Part shown: one piece after another, positions 7,707-19,627 of the stretch
Layout of the letters: every line of letters starts with the position of its first letter
Numbering within the stretch: the stretch's first letter is position 1
Origin: Sphingomonas donggukensis
GTDB taxonomy: Bacteria; Pseudomonadota; Alphaproteobacteria; Sphingomonadales; Sphingomonadaceae
Direction: 5' to 3'
Length of the DNA stretch: 64,000 bases
NCBI RefSeq assembly: GCF_023674425.1
Contig: NZ_CP098401.1
Coordinates: forward strand, 1 to 64,000
The notes under the pieces: generated by a model
Seen by the model: the letters and a program-made list of their open reading frames with translations, nothing else
Told to the model about the DNA's origin: nothing
Databases searched by the model: none
Position numbers and translations under genes: made by a program

Positions 7707-10700
7707 ATGGCGCTTTCGCTGACGTCGGGTGCGGGCCTGAACCGTGCGCTGGGTTTGAATCACTCCGGCCTGGAGAGCGACACGATCGGTGACGGCGGCG
7801 GTTATGTCGTCTCGCCGATCGACTGGGACTTCCGGAGCGTCGCGGCCACGGCCGACAGTGCCTGGACGACCGGGATGGGGATGGCCGCCACCGCGCCGGC
7901 GGCAGTCGCGGCGTCGAGTGGCGGGACGGCGGCGCCGGTTTCGGCCAGCCAGACGGGCGGCAGTCCGGTCGCGGCGGTGTCGCTGACGTCGGGCGCCGGG
8001 CTGACCTACACGCAGAATTTCGACGCGCTGGGCACCGCGGGCGGCACAGCGGCGGCGGACCCAAATGGCGGCTATGTGCTTGGCATCGGTTGGTCTTTCT
8101 TGAAGTCTGCGCAGACGACGAGCGGAGTCTACGCAGCCGGGGCTGGCGGCGCGAACGGTGGCACGGTCTACAGTTTTGGCGCTGCGTCGGGCGGGGCTAC
8201 CGGAGATCGGGCGCTCGGCAGTCTCGCCAGTGGAACGACCGGAACGATCTACTACGGCACCGGCTTCACCAACAGTTCGGGCGCGACCCTCGGTTCGCTC
8301 GCAATCTCTTATTTCGGTGAGTTGTGGCGCGCCGGTGGTCGGGTGGTGACGGACGGCGCCGACAAGCTGGATTTTCAGATCAGCTTCAACGCGACGGGCA
8401 TCAATTCCGCCGGCGCGACCTGGATCGATCTCGACAGCCTCGATTTCACGTCGCCCTCCGTATTGCCCTCCACCGCCGGAGCTGTTGACGGCAATACGAA
8501 CCGTGTCGGTGTTTCGGCGACCATCAGCCAGATCTCCGGCACGCCGCTTTCCATCGCAGCCGGCGCTACATTCTGGATCCGCTACGTGGATTCCAACGCT
8601 ACCGGCACCGATGACGGTCTTGGCGTTGATGACTTCACGCTGACCGCGACCGCGTCGTCCGACATTCAGAACCAAGTCGTTGCATTTCAGGCGGGCAGCG
8701 TCACCGTCACGCAAGACGAAGGCAACACCGGCACGACCACCTACACCTTCACGGTTGAGCGTACCGGCGGTTCCTCGGGGCTGGTCAATTTCTCGGGCTT
8801 GTTCAATCCCGGCTCCACTGACGCCGCCGATTTTGCGGTGGCGAACGGGGCGCGCTTCTCGGGAACGATCGCTGCTGGCGCGACCATGGGTACCGTCATG
8901 ATCACGGTCGCCGGGGATTATGTGATCGAGGGCAATGAGTCCTTCTCGCTGACGCTCGACACCGTCAGCAACGGCGCGGCGAACACCACGATCGCGCTGG
9001 GCTCCACCAACCTTACCGCGACCGGAAACATCACCAACGACGACAGCGCGGGCGTGTTTTCCGTCGCCAACGTCACGATCGCGGAAGGCGACACGAGCGC
9101 GACCGCGGGCGTCGTCACCATCACCCGATCGGGCGGCGCGACGGGTGCGCAGACCGTCGGCTACACGATCGCGCCGGGCACGGCGGGCGCGTCCGACTAT
9201 GTCGCGGCGGCCAGCGGCACGGTCGATTTCGCCGAAGGCGAGACGAGCAAGACCATCCCCGTCAGCATCACCGGCGACTATCTGATCGAGGGGAACGAGA
9301 GCTTCACGGTGACGCTGAGCTCGGTCGGCGGGTCGTCGATCTCGGGCACGAACGGCATCGCGACGGTCACGATCACCGACAACGACCAGGGCGGGACGAT
9401 CGCGTTCCAGGCGGGCAGCTATACCGTCAACGAGGCCGACGGCACCGCGACGCTGACGCTGGTGCGCTCCGGCGGCCTGGGCGAAGTGACCGTGCCCTAC
9501 ACGATCACCGCGGGCACCGCGCTGGAGGGCAGCGATTATACCGGCACCGGCGGCACCGCGACCTTCGCCGGTGGCGCGACGACCACGACGATCGTCATCC
9601 CGCTCGTCAACGACACCACGACCGAGCCGAACGAGGACTTCAGCGTGGCGCTCGGCACGCCGTCCGCGGGCACGCTCGGCACGACGACCAGCGCCACCGT
9701 CACGATCCTCGACGACGACGTGACGGTACCGGCGGGCAACGTCAGCATCGCATCGGCCAGCATCGTCGAGGGCAATGCCGGCACCTCGATCCTCGAACTG
9801 ACGGTCACGCGCAGCGACGGCACCGCGCCGTTCTCTGTCCGCTACGACACGTTCGACGGCGGCGATCCCAGCCATGCGTCGGCGACCGCCGGCAGCGACT
9901 ATGTCGGCGTGACCAACGGCCTGTTGAGCTTCGACGCCGGCCAGACCACGCGCACCATCCAGATCGTCATCAACGGCGATGCGACGCCCGAATTGTCGGA
10001 GGAATTCCGCGTCGTCCTGTCGAACCCGAGCAACGGCGCGACGATCACGAATGCGACTGCGGTCGCGACGATCGTCACCGACGATCCGCTGCCCGCCAGC
10101 ACGCGCGTTTTCTTCGAGGATTTCAGCAGCTTCACCGCCGCCGGCTTCTCGCCGACGCCGACCGCAGGCCAGCTCAACTCGAACGTCTGGCGCATCACCG
10201 GCCTCAGCGACCAGCCCGCGCCGGCCTACGGCTTCACCGGCACGACCAGCGACTTCGCGAACGGCGGGCTGACGGGCAACGCCACCGGCGGCGGCGTCTA
10301 TTCGCCGACCACGGCGCCGGCGTTCTACGTCCAGCCGACCGGCACCGACTTCCTGCCCGGCAGCTTCATCGAGGCGCGCGTGCAGAACACCAGCGGCGCC
10401 ACGGCAACTGCATTCGACGTCGCGTTCGACTGGGCATATCGCAACAACGAGACGCGCGGCGAGGTACTGAACTTCAGCTATTCGACCGACGGCACGAACT
10501 TCACGACGGTCGCGCCCGCATCGATCACCATCGCCGATGCCGCCGATACCAACGGCTTCACGCTGGCCCCGCGCAGCGCAAGCCTGACCGGGCTCGCGCT
10601 CGCCGACCAGGGCTATCTCTACCTGCGCTGGACCTACACGACGAGCACCGGCTCGGGCAGCCGCGACGAGATCGGCATCGACAACGTCAGCATCAACCGC

Positions 10701-13700
10701 GTCGGCGGATCGTCGCTGCCGAGCGTCGCGGTTTCGGACGTCAGCGTGAACGAGGCCGCGGGCACGATGACCTTCACGGTCACGCGGACCAACGTCGCCT
10801 CGGGCGCCTTCAGCGTCGCCTATGCGACCGCCGACGGCACCGCGATCGCCGGCCAGGACTATAGCGCGATCAGCGGCACGCTGTCGTTCACCGACAACCA
10901 GGTCAGCGCCACCGTCACCGTTGCGATCACCAACGACAGCGTCGCCGAATTCGACGAGACGTTGTTCCTGAACCTGTCGAGCCCGACCGGCGCGGTCATC
11001 GTCGATGCGCAGGGGCAGGGCACCATCGTCAACGACGACGGAACCCCGATCCAGGTGTCGATCAACGACGTGTCGGTGACCGAGGGCGATGCCGGTACGG
11101 CCGTCCTGACCTTCACGGTCACGCGCAGCGGTGGCACCGGCGCGTTCGACGTCAGCTATGCGACCGCCGACGGCACCGCGACCGTTGCCAACAACGATTA
11201 TGTCGCGACCGGCGGCACGCTGTCGTTCCTGGCGGGCGAGACCACCAAGACCGTCACCGTCACCGTGAACGGCGACACCGTGCTGGAGCCGAACGAAACG
11301 CTGTCGGTGGTGCTGTCGGGCGCGACCAACGGCGCGATCGTCACCGATGCGACCGGCGTCGGTACGATCCTGAACGACGAACTGACGTTCATCCACAACA
11401 TCCAGGGCAACAGCTATTTCAGCCCGATCGTCGCTGCCGAGGGGCTGGGCTACAACGTCGCTACCACGACGACCGTCACGATCCGCGCGGTCGTGACCGT
11501 GCTCGATGGCGTCGGCGCGCGCCAGGGCTTCTACATCACCGAGGAAGCCGCCGACTGGGACAACGACAATTTCACGTCGGAGGGCATTTTCGTGATGACC
11601 CGCAACGACGCGAACGTCGGCAGCGACCTGGCGACGGCGGTGCCGGGGCTGGTCGTCGGGCAGATCGTGACGATCACCGCGCAGGTGATGGAATACCGTC
11701 CGTTCAACACCAACGCGCCGCTGACGACGCTGGTCAACGCCAGCATCGTGCTGGGCGCGACCGGCCAGCCGGTGCCGACGCTGACGCTGGACGGCGCGTT
11801 CAAGATTCCGAACAGCCTGCTGAGCGGTGTCGCGCCCAATTTCATGGACTCGGTCGATGACGCGGGCGACAGCTTCGACGCGTCCACCTATGCCATGTCG
11901 TTCTTCGAGACGATCGAGGGCATGCTGGTGACCGTGCCCGACGTGCGTGTCGCCGACGGCTTCGTCACTGCGGCGGGCGGCGGCCAGAATTTCAAGGTCT
12001 ATTCGGGCGTCTCGGCCGACGCTGACCAGATCAACAGCCGTGGCGGCTATACGATCGCGGGCGATCCGGTCCGGTCGCTGCCCGACACGCCGGCGGGTGA
12101 CGACAACGTCATCGGCGGCGGCCGCGGGGTGACCGATGGCGACATCAATCCGGACATTCTGGAATTCGACACCAGCGATTATGCAGTCGCGCTGCCGAGC
12201 AATATCACGACGGGCGTGAACGGCAACCTCTCGATGGGCGACAAGCTGGGGGACGTCAGCGGCATCATCGAGTGGAACTTCATCGACATGAAGTTGACGC
12301 CCACCGCGATTTTGGGCGCGAATTTCGTCGATACCACGCTGACGCGCGAGACCACGGCGATCACCGCCGGTCCAGACACGCTGACCTTCGCGACGTTCAA
12401 CGTCGAGAACCTCGATCCGGGCGATGTCACCGCGACGCAGACCGCGAACCAGCAGGGCAAGTTCTTCGACCTCGCCCGCGCGATCGCCGGCAATCTGGGT
12501 GCGCCCGACATCCTGACGATCGAGGAAATCCAGGACAACAACGGTGCCGATTCCGGTGGCGTTACCGTCAACGGCGTCACCTATGCCGCCAACGACGCAT
12601 CGATCACGTGGCAGATGCTGGTCGATGCGCTGAACACCGTATCAGGCAAGCATTACCAGTGGGTGGATGAGGCGCCGACGCTGAATGCCGAGGGCGGGGA
12701 ACCGGGCGGCAACATCCGCGTCGGGTTCCTGTACAACACCGACCGGGTGCAGCTGGGCAACCTGGCCGCCGATGCACCGCTGGAGGAGCGCCGCAAGTTT
12801 ACCGACCGTCTGGGCGACGGCGTGCGCGATGCGGGCGACCTGATCGCGTTCAGCGACAACATGATCGGCGGCGTCAACACTGCCGACTGGAGCGGGACGC
12901 GCAAGTCGCTGCTGGGCGAGTTCACGTTCAACGGCAACACCGTCTATGCGCTCGCCAACCACCTGCCGTCGAAGGGCGGATCGGGCACCTTCTGGGATGC
13001 CAGCCAGCAGGACGTGGGGGCCGGCACCCCGATCAACGCGGGCTGGGACAAGCGCGTCGCGATCGGCGAAGACGTGTACACGCTGATGAACTACATCCAG
13101 TCGAGCAACGGCGGCGCAAATGTGATCGCGGCGGGCGACTTCAACGACTTCTATTTCTATCGTCCGCTGGAAGCAGCGACCGGATACGTGAATGCCGACG
13201 GCAGCGCCCGCAACGACGGGGCCAAGCTGACCAACCTGGCGCTGACTCTGCCGGAGGCGGAGCGCTATACCTATGTCTTCGACGGGCGCAGCCAGGCGAT
13301 CGACCATATCCTGGTGGGCGGGTCGCTGGCCACGGTGTCCACCACCGACGTCGTGCACATCAATTCGGGGTTCCAGAAAGACGACCGCCTGTCCGACCAT
13401 GATCCGATCGTGGCGGCGTTCAATCTGGCGGCGAACCGCCAGACGCTGACCGGCACTGGCGGCAGCGACCTGGTGGACATCAGCGCGGGCGGCAGCGACA
13501 CCGTGTCGGCGGGCGACGGCGACGACGGTATCTTCGTCGGCGCGGCGCTGTCGTCGGGCGACGTGATCGATGGCGGCGCTGGCAACGACCAGGTCGGGTT
13601 CCGCGGTACTTATTCAGGCTACACGCTGAGCGGCACCAATCTGGTCAGCATTGAAACCCTGGTGTTCCTGTCGGGCAGCGACACGCGCTTCGGCGGGATC

Positions 13701-14636
13701 GCGACCGACCGGTTCAGCTACGCCATCACCACGAACGACGCCAACGTGGCGGCGGGCCAGCAGCTGGCGATCAACGCCAACACGCTGCTGGCGGGCGAGA
13801 ACCTGACCTTCAACGGCGCCGCGGAGCAGGATGGATCGTTCCTGTTCTTCGCCGGCAACGGCACCGAAACGCTGACCGGCGGGCAGCAGTCGGACGGGTT
13901 CTTCTTCGGCGCCGAGGGTCGCTTCGCAGTGACCGATCGTGTGGACGGACAGGGCGGCGCCGACGACCAGCTGGGGCTGCAGGGCGACTATGCGACGCGG
14001 ATGCAGTTCACCGCCACGACCGTCACCAACATCGAGACGATCGTGCTGCTGTCGGCCAGCGATACGCGGTTCGCGGCGGCGGGTACGAACTACAGCTATA
14101 ATCTCGCCACGCACGACGCGACGGTCGCGTCGGGCGCGCAGCTGGCGGTCAACGCCAACACGCTGCGCGTAGGGGAAAGCGTGACGTTCGACGGGTCGGC
14201 CGAAACGAACGGCAGCTTCCGGTTCTTCGGCGGGCAGGGCAACGACGTGTTCATCGGCGGCAGCGGCGCGGACCGGTTGCTGGGCGGCGTCGGTGCCGAC
14301 ACGCTGACCGGCGGCGGCGGCAACGACGTGTTCCTGTACACCAGCGTCGATCATTCGTTGCCGACCGCGCGCGACAGCATCCAGGACTTCGCGCTCGGCG
14401 ACCTGATCGACGTGTCGGGGATCGACGCCAACACGACACTGGCCGGCAACGATGCCTTCAGCTTCATTGGCACGGGCGTCTTCACGGGCCACGCCGGCGA
14501 GCTGCGCTACCAGAACGTCAGCGGCAACGTGTTCTCGGTCGAGGGCGATGTCGACGGCGACGGCGTCACCGATTTTGCGGTGCTGGTGACGGTGACCGAC
14601 AGCCACACGATCACCGCCGCCGACTTCGTGCTCTGA
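7707..14636 (+). CDS. Giant Calx-beta / secreted endonuclease-phosphatase / RTX protein
   Basis: A 2309-residue extracellular protein. After a low-complexity leader and a TYTQNFDALG domain come four Calx-beta modules (starting near residues 321, 447, 561, 675), a FFEDFSSF jelly-roll-like domain (about 800-1000), two more Calx-beta modules (about 1004, 1115), an OB-like segment (about 1227) and an endonuclease/exonuclease/phosphatase domain (about 1556-1905) with FATFNVENLDPGD, LTIEEIQDNNG, AAGDFNDF and LSDHDPIVA. This order resembles the ExeM/NucH extracellular nucleases. RTX-type Gly/Asp nonapeptides follow (near 1919 and 2171-2213, GGQGNDVFIGGSGADRLLGG). There is no N-terminal signal peptide, so export by type I secretion through the uncleaved C-terminus is inferred. 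Calcium binding by Calx-beta and RTX is family knowledge. Confidence 0.9.
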   Translation: MALSLTSGAGLNRALGLNHSGLESDTIGDGGGYVVSPIDWDFRSVAATADSAWTTGMGMAATAPAAVAASSGGTAAPVSASQTGGSPVAAVSLTSGAGLTYTQNFDALGTAGGTAAADPNGGYVLGIGWSFLKSAQTTSGVYAAGAGGANGGTVYSFGAASGGATGDRALGSLASGTTGTIYYGTGFTNSSGATLGSLAISYFGELWRAGGRVVTDGADKLDFQISFNATGINSAGATWIDLDSLDFTSPSVLPSTAGAVDGNTNRVGVSATISQISGTPLSIAAGATFWIRYVDSNATGTDDGLGVDDFTLTATASSDIQNQVVAFQAGSVTVTQDEGNTGTTTYTFTVERTGGSSGLVNFSGLFNPGSTDAADFAVANGARFSGTIAAGATMGTVMITVAGDYVIEGNESFSLTLDTVSNGAANTTIALGSTNLTATGNITNDDSAGVFSVANVTIAEGDTSATAGVVTITRSGGATGAQTVGYTIAPGTAGASDYVAAASGTVDFAEGETSKTIPVSITGDYLIEGNESFTVTLSSVGGSSISGTNGIATVTITDNDQGGTIAFQAGSYTVNEADGTATLTLVRSGGLGEVTVPYTITAGTALEGSDYTGTGGTATFAGGATTTTIVIPLVNDTTTEPNEDFSVALGTPSAGTLGTTTSATVTILDDDVTVPAGNVSIASASIVEGNAGTSILELTVTRSDGTAPFSVRYDTFDGGDPSHASATAGSDYVGVTNGLLSFDAGQTTRTIQIVINGDATPELSEEFRVVLSNPSNGATITNATAVATIVTDDPLPASTRVFFEDFSSFTAAGFSPTPTAGQLNSNVWRITGLSDQPAPAYGFTGTTSDFANGGLTGNATGGGVYSPTTAPAFYVQPTGTDFLPGSFIEARVQNTSGATATAFDVAFDWAYRNNETRGEVLNFSYSTDGTNFTTVAPASITIADAADTNGFTLAPRSASLTGLALADQGYLYLRWTYTTSTGSGSRDEIGIDNVSINRVGGSSLPSVAVSDVSVNEAAGTMTFTVTRTNVASGAFSVAYATADGTAIAGQDYSAISGTLSFTDNQVSATVTVAITNDSVAEFDETLFLNLSSPTGAVIVDAQGQGTIVNDDGTPIQVSINDVSVTEGDAGTAVLTFTVTRSGGTGAFDVSYATADGTATVANNDYVATGGTLSFLAGETTKTVTVTVNGDTVLEPNETLSVVLSGATNGAIVTDATGVGTILNDELTFIHNIQGNSYFSPIVAAEGLGYNVATTTTVTIRAVVTVLDGVGARQGFYITEEAADWDNDNFTSEGIFVMTRNDANVGSDLATAVPGLVVGQIVTITAQVMEYRPFNTNAPLTTLVNASIVLGATGQPVPTLTLDGAFKIPNSLLSGVAPNFMDSVDDAGDSFDASTYAMSFFETIEGMLVTVPDVRVADGFVTAAGGGQNFKVYSGVSADADQINSRGGYTIAGDPVRSLPDTPAGDDNVIGGGRGVTDGDINPDILEFDTSDYAVALPSNITTGVNGNLSMGDKLGDVSGIIEWNFIDMKLTPTAILGANFVDTTLTRETTAITAGPDTLTFATFNVENLDPGDVTATQTANQQGKFFDLARAIAGNLGAPDILTIEEIQDNNGADSGGVTVNGVTYAANDASITWQMLVDALNTVSGKHYQWVDEAPTLNAEGGEPGGNIRVGFLYNTDRVQLGNLAADAPLEERRKFTDRLGDGVRDAGDLIAFSDNMIGGVNTADWSGTRKSLLGEFTFNGNTVYALANHLPSKGGSGTFWDASQQDVGAGTPINAGWDKRVAIGEDVYTLMNYIQSSNGGANVIAAGDFNDFYFYRPLEAATGYVNADGSARNDGAKLTNLALTLPEAERYTYVFDGRSQAIDHILVGGSLATVSTTDVVHINSGFQKDDRLSDHDPIVAAFNLAANRQTLTGTGGSDLVDISAGGSDTVSAGDGDDGIFVGAALSSGDVIDGGAGNDQVGFRGTYSGYTLSGTNLVSIETLVFLSGSDTRFGGIATDRFSYAITTNDANVAAGQQLAINANTLLAGENLTFNGAAEQDGSFLFFAGNGTETLTGGQQSDGFFFGAEGRFAVTDRVDGQGGADDQLGLQGDYATRMQFTATTVTNIETIVLLSASDTRFAAAGTNYSYNLATHDATVASGAQLAVNANTLRVGESVTFDGSAETNGSFRFFGGQGNDVFIGGSGADRLLGGVGADTLTGGGGNDVFLYTSVDHSLPTARDSIQDFALGDLIDVSGIDANTTLAGNDAFSFIGTGVFTGHAGELRYQNVSGNVFSVEGDVDGDGVTDFAVLVTVTDSHTITAADFVL

Positions 14637-14647
14637 TCGCGAACAGC

Positions 14648-14666
14648 CCCGGCGCGTTTCGCCGGG
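14648..14666. terminator. Hairpin between convergent RTX gene and acs
   Basis: CCCGGCG-CGTTT-CGCCGGG, a perfect 7-base stem in the 48-base gap between two genes that end facing each other. It lacks a T run on either side, so it may be a weak bidirectional terminator. Confidence 0.5.
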
Positions 14667-14684
14667 ACTGCCGTGTCGCTGCGA

Positions 14685-16622
<1,938 letters not shown>

Positions 16623-16766
16623 CGCTTGCGCTCCTCGTCGTCGCCGGCGACCTTGCCCGCCGGGCGCATCGCTGCGCAAGTCCCGCGGCCAAAGCATGAC
16701 GCCTGCGACATTCTGCTACACAAATTGGCTGGACGGCTTGGCCCCGCGCCGCCAATCCTGTCGCGC

Positions 16767-18242
16767 ATGATGCGTAGCCCTACAGCGATCCTGATCGGTA
16801 CCGCGGCGATGCTCGCCGGTTGTTCGGTCGGGCCGGACTATCGCCCGCGGTCAGCGGAGGCGCTCGGCGTGCCGCCGGCGTGGTCGGTGCCCGCGAACTT
16901 CGGCACGCGCGAGGATCTGACCCAGTGGTGGACGCGGTTCGACGATCCGCTGCTCCAGCGGCTGGTAGCCAGTGCCGCGACGACCAACCTTGACGTCGCA
17001 CAGGCGGTCGCCCGACTGCGACAGGCGCGCGAATCGCTGAACCAGTCGCGCGCGCAATTGCTGCCCAATGTCGGCGGGACTGCGGGCTATTCGCGCAACT
17101 TCAACCTGATCGGCGGCACGAGCACGGTGGTGCTGCCCGACGGCACCGTCACCAACATCGCGCGCGGCAATTCGTCCAGCTTCTCGCTCGGCAGCGACGT
17201 CAGCTATCAGGTCGGGTTGTTCGGGGAAGTGCGCCGCACGGTCGAAGCGTCGGGCGCGCAATATGCGGCGTCGGGCTACGACTATGCCTCGGTCGTGATT
17301 TCCAGCCAGTCGGAGATCGCGCGCAACTATATCCTGGCGCGTGCGGCGCAGGCGCAGCTGGCCAATGCGCGATCGTCGCTCGCTTTGCAGGACGACAATC
17401 TGGAAATCGCGGGCTTCCGCGTGCAGGCCGGGCTGGTGTCGTCGCTCGACCAGGAACAGGCGCGGTTGCAGCGTGCGCAGACCGCGGCGTCGATCCCCTC
17501 GATCGAAGTGAACTACAACGCGGCGGTGTCGCGGCTGGGCGTGCTGACCGGCCAGGCGCCGGGGGCATTGAAGGCGGAGATGGCGGCGGTGCGGCCGATC
17601 CCGAAGGGGCCGACGGCAGTCGGCGTCGGCATCCCGGCGGAGGTGCTGCGCCAGCGTCCCGACGTGCTGGCCGCCGAGCGCGGGCTGGCCGCGGCGACCG
17701 CGCAGATCGGCGTGGCGAAGGCGGCGCTGTACCCCGCGCTCGCGATCAGCGGTAACATTGCGACGAACGCGACCTCGCTGGGCAATTTGTTTGATCAGGT
17801 GACCGGCGGGCTGTTCGCGGGCCTGACCCAGCTGATCTTCGACGGCGGGCGCGCGAAGGCGCAGGTGCGGTCGAACGAAGCCGCCGCGCAAGGGGCGCTG
17901 GCGGCGTACAAGGGCACCGTGCTGACCGCGCTGGAAGATGTCGAGAATGCTGTCGTCGCCTTGCGCTCGGCGCAGACCCGCGCGCGGGAGTTTGCGACCG
18001 CGCTGGATGCCGCAAACAACACAGCGATCCTGTCGCGCAGCCAGTACCGCGCGGGGCTCACCGATTTCACCACGCTCAACCAGTCCGAAAGCGGTCTGCT
18101 GTCCGCGCGCAACGGCCTGACGCAGGCACAGTCCGACGAGGCGACCGCGCTCGTCCAGCTCTACCTTGCCCTTGGCGGCGGCTGGGACAGCGGCACCGTG
18201 CCGCTGGCGCCGGCACCCACCCCTTACCGACAGGACCGTTGA
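16767..18242 (+). CDS. NodT-family outer-membrane efflux channel
   Basis: A 491-residue TolC/OprM-like outer-membrane factor of the RND/MFP export type. The N-terminus has a lipoprotein signal ending LAGC, and the SVGPDYRPR stretch that follows is diagnostic of the NodT/OprM group. Two repeats of long helices (for example NLDVAQAVARLRQARESLNQ and the matching late repeat) form the periplasmic barrel. ATG 16767 and ATG 16770 are adjacent and cannot be told apart. Its TGA overlaps the ATG of the adaptor gene as TGATG, so this opens a tripartite export operon. Confidence 0.9.
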   Translation: MMRSPTAILIGTAAMLAGCSVGPDYRPRSAEALGVPPAWSVPANFGTREDLTQWWTRFDDPLLQRLVASAATTNLDVAQAVARLRQARESLNQSRAQLLPNVGGTAGYSRNFNLIGGTSTVVLPDGTVTNIARGNSSSFSLGSDVSYQVGLFGEVRRTVEASGAQYAASGYDYASVVISSQSEIARNYILARAAQAQLANARSSLALQDDNLEIAGFRVQAGLVSSLDQEQARLQRAQTAASIPSIEVNYNAAVSRLGVLTGQAPGALKAEMAAVRPIPKGPTAVGVGIPAEVLRQRPDVLAAERGLAAATAQIGVAKAALYPALAISGNIATNATSLGNLFDQVTGGLFAGLTQLIFDGGRAKAQVRSNEAAAQGALAAYKGTVLTALEDVENAVVALRSAQTRAREFATALDAANNTAILSRSQYRAGLTDFTTLNQSESGLLSARNGLTQAQSDEATALVQLYLALGGGWDSGTVPLAPAPTPYRQDR

Positions 18243-19627
18243 TGGCCGACGCGACCGCAACCGACGAATTTCTGGGCGTGAAGACGGCGCCGGCCTGGCG
18301 CCGCTATGCGAAATGGGCGGCGATCGCGGTCGGCGTCGTGCTGCTCGCGCTGCTGCTGAAAAGCTGTTTCGCGGGCGACGCCGCGCCCGAATATTCGACC
18401 GAAGCGGTGAAGGCCGGAAACCTGACGGTCACCGTGTCGGCAACGGGCAAGCTGGCGCCGACCAACCAGGTGACGGTCGGGTCGCAGCTGTCGGGCCTCG
18501 TCACGCGCGTCGTCGTCGACGTCAACGACCGCGTCACCGCGGGGCAGGCGTTGGCGCTGATCGATCCCGAACAGATCGACGACCAGATCCGCGCAGGCCA
18601 GGCGCAGCTGAACGCCAATGTCGCGCAGGTCGCGCAGGCGCAGGCGACCGTCGCCGAGGCGCAGGCGCAGCTCAACCGGCTGGAGGAAGTGTCGCGGCTG
18701 TCGGGCGGGCGCGTGCCGGCGAAGGCCGAATTGCAGACCGGGCGTGCCAATTACCAGCGTGCCGTCGCCGCGGCCCGGGCGGCGCAAGCGAATGTCGCCG
18801 CCGCTCGCGCGCAGCTGGCGCAGAACCAGACGCAGCGTAACCGCGCGATCATCCGATCGCCCGTCGCCGGCGTGGTGCTCGCGCGGCAGGTCGACCCCGG
18901 CCAGACCGTCGCGGCATCGTTCAACACGCCGACGCTGTTCGTGATCGCCGAAGATCTGAGCAAGATGAAGCTGGAGGTCGCGATCGACGAAGCCGACGTC
19001 GGCCAGGTGCAGCTGGGGCAGAAGGCGAACTTCACGGTCGACGCCTTTCCGGGGCAGACCTTCCCCGCGACGATCAGCCGCGTCGATCTGGGATCGAACC
19101 TGACGGTATCGGCGGCGAGCTCCGCGGCGTCGACCACGACCGGCACGACCACCAACCAGGTCGTGTCCTATGCCGCCGACCTGACCGTCGCCAACCCGAC
19201 GTTGCAGCTGCGCCCGGGCATGACCGCGACCGCCGATATCGTGACCAGCGAGAAGAACCGCGTGCTGCTGGTTCCGAACGCCGCGCTGCGCTTCAAGCCG
19301 GCGACCGCGAACGGGCAGCAGGGCGGTATCGCGGGGTCGCTGTTCGCACCACGCCGCCGCCCGGGTGCCGCGCGCACTGCGACGGTGGGGCGCGGTGCTC
19401 AACAGACCGTCTATGTGAAGGGCGCCGACGGCACGCCGCAGGCGATCCAGATCACGACGGGCGACACCAACGGCAGCATGACCGAGGTGACCGGCGGCGG
19501 CCTGAAGGCCGGAATGGAAGTCATCACCGGCCAGCTGTCGAGCGACGGCAAGGGCGGCGGCGGTGCGCGCAGTGGCGCCAGCGGCGGCGGGCAGCGGCGT
19601 CAGGGCGGTGGCCAGCGTGGCCAGTGA
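18242..19627 (+). CDS. MacA-like periplasmic adaptor (HlyD/RND MFP family)
   Basis: A 461-residue membrane-fusion protein. It has a single N-terminal transmembrane helix (about residues 22-40), then a lipoyl/barrel-sandwich domain split by a helical hairpin (coiled coil rich in Gln/Ala, about 120-200, with the split lipoyl half at NRAIIRSPVAGVVL), a beta-barrel and a membrane-proximal domain. The last 35 residues are Gly/Ser/Gln/Arg-rich and disordered. It should link the inner-membrane MacB-type ABC unit to the NodT channel. The ATG at 18242 shares its A with the preceding stop. Confidence 0.9.
   Translation: MADATATDEFLGVKTAPAWRRYAKWAAIAVGVVLLALLLKSCFAGDAAPEYSTEAVKAGNLTVTVSATGKLAPTNQVTVGSQLSGLVTRVVVDVNDRVTAGQALALIDPEQIDDQIRAGQAQLNANVAQVAQAQATVAEAQAQLNRLEEVSRLSGGRVPAKAELQTGRANYQRAVAAARAAQANVAAARAQLAQNQTQRNRAIIRSPVAGVVLARQVDPGQTVAASFNTPTLFVIAEDLSKMKLEVAIDEADVGQVQLGQKANFTVDAFPGQTFPATISRVDLGSNLTVSAASSAASTTTGTTTNQVVSYAADLTVANPTLQLRPGMTATADIVTSEKNRVLLVPNAALRFKPATANGQQGGIAGSLFAPRRRPGAARTATVGRGAQQTVYVKGADGTPQAIQITTGDTNGSMTEVTGGGLKAGMEVITGQLSSDGKGGGGARSGASGGGQRRQGGGQRGQ

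Noticed and set aside
7632..11396. 1254-codon open frame antisense to the RTX gene
   Set aside because: It arises from the repeated GC-rich codons of the Calx-beta modules. It shows no domain, signal or ribosome site, while the plus frame has clear domains.
8670..11400. Regularly repeated sequence considered as a CRISPR-like or tandem DNA array
   Set aside because: The repeats are protein modules (Calx-beta) of about 110 residues with diverged DNA. There are no short identical repeats with spacers.
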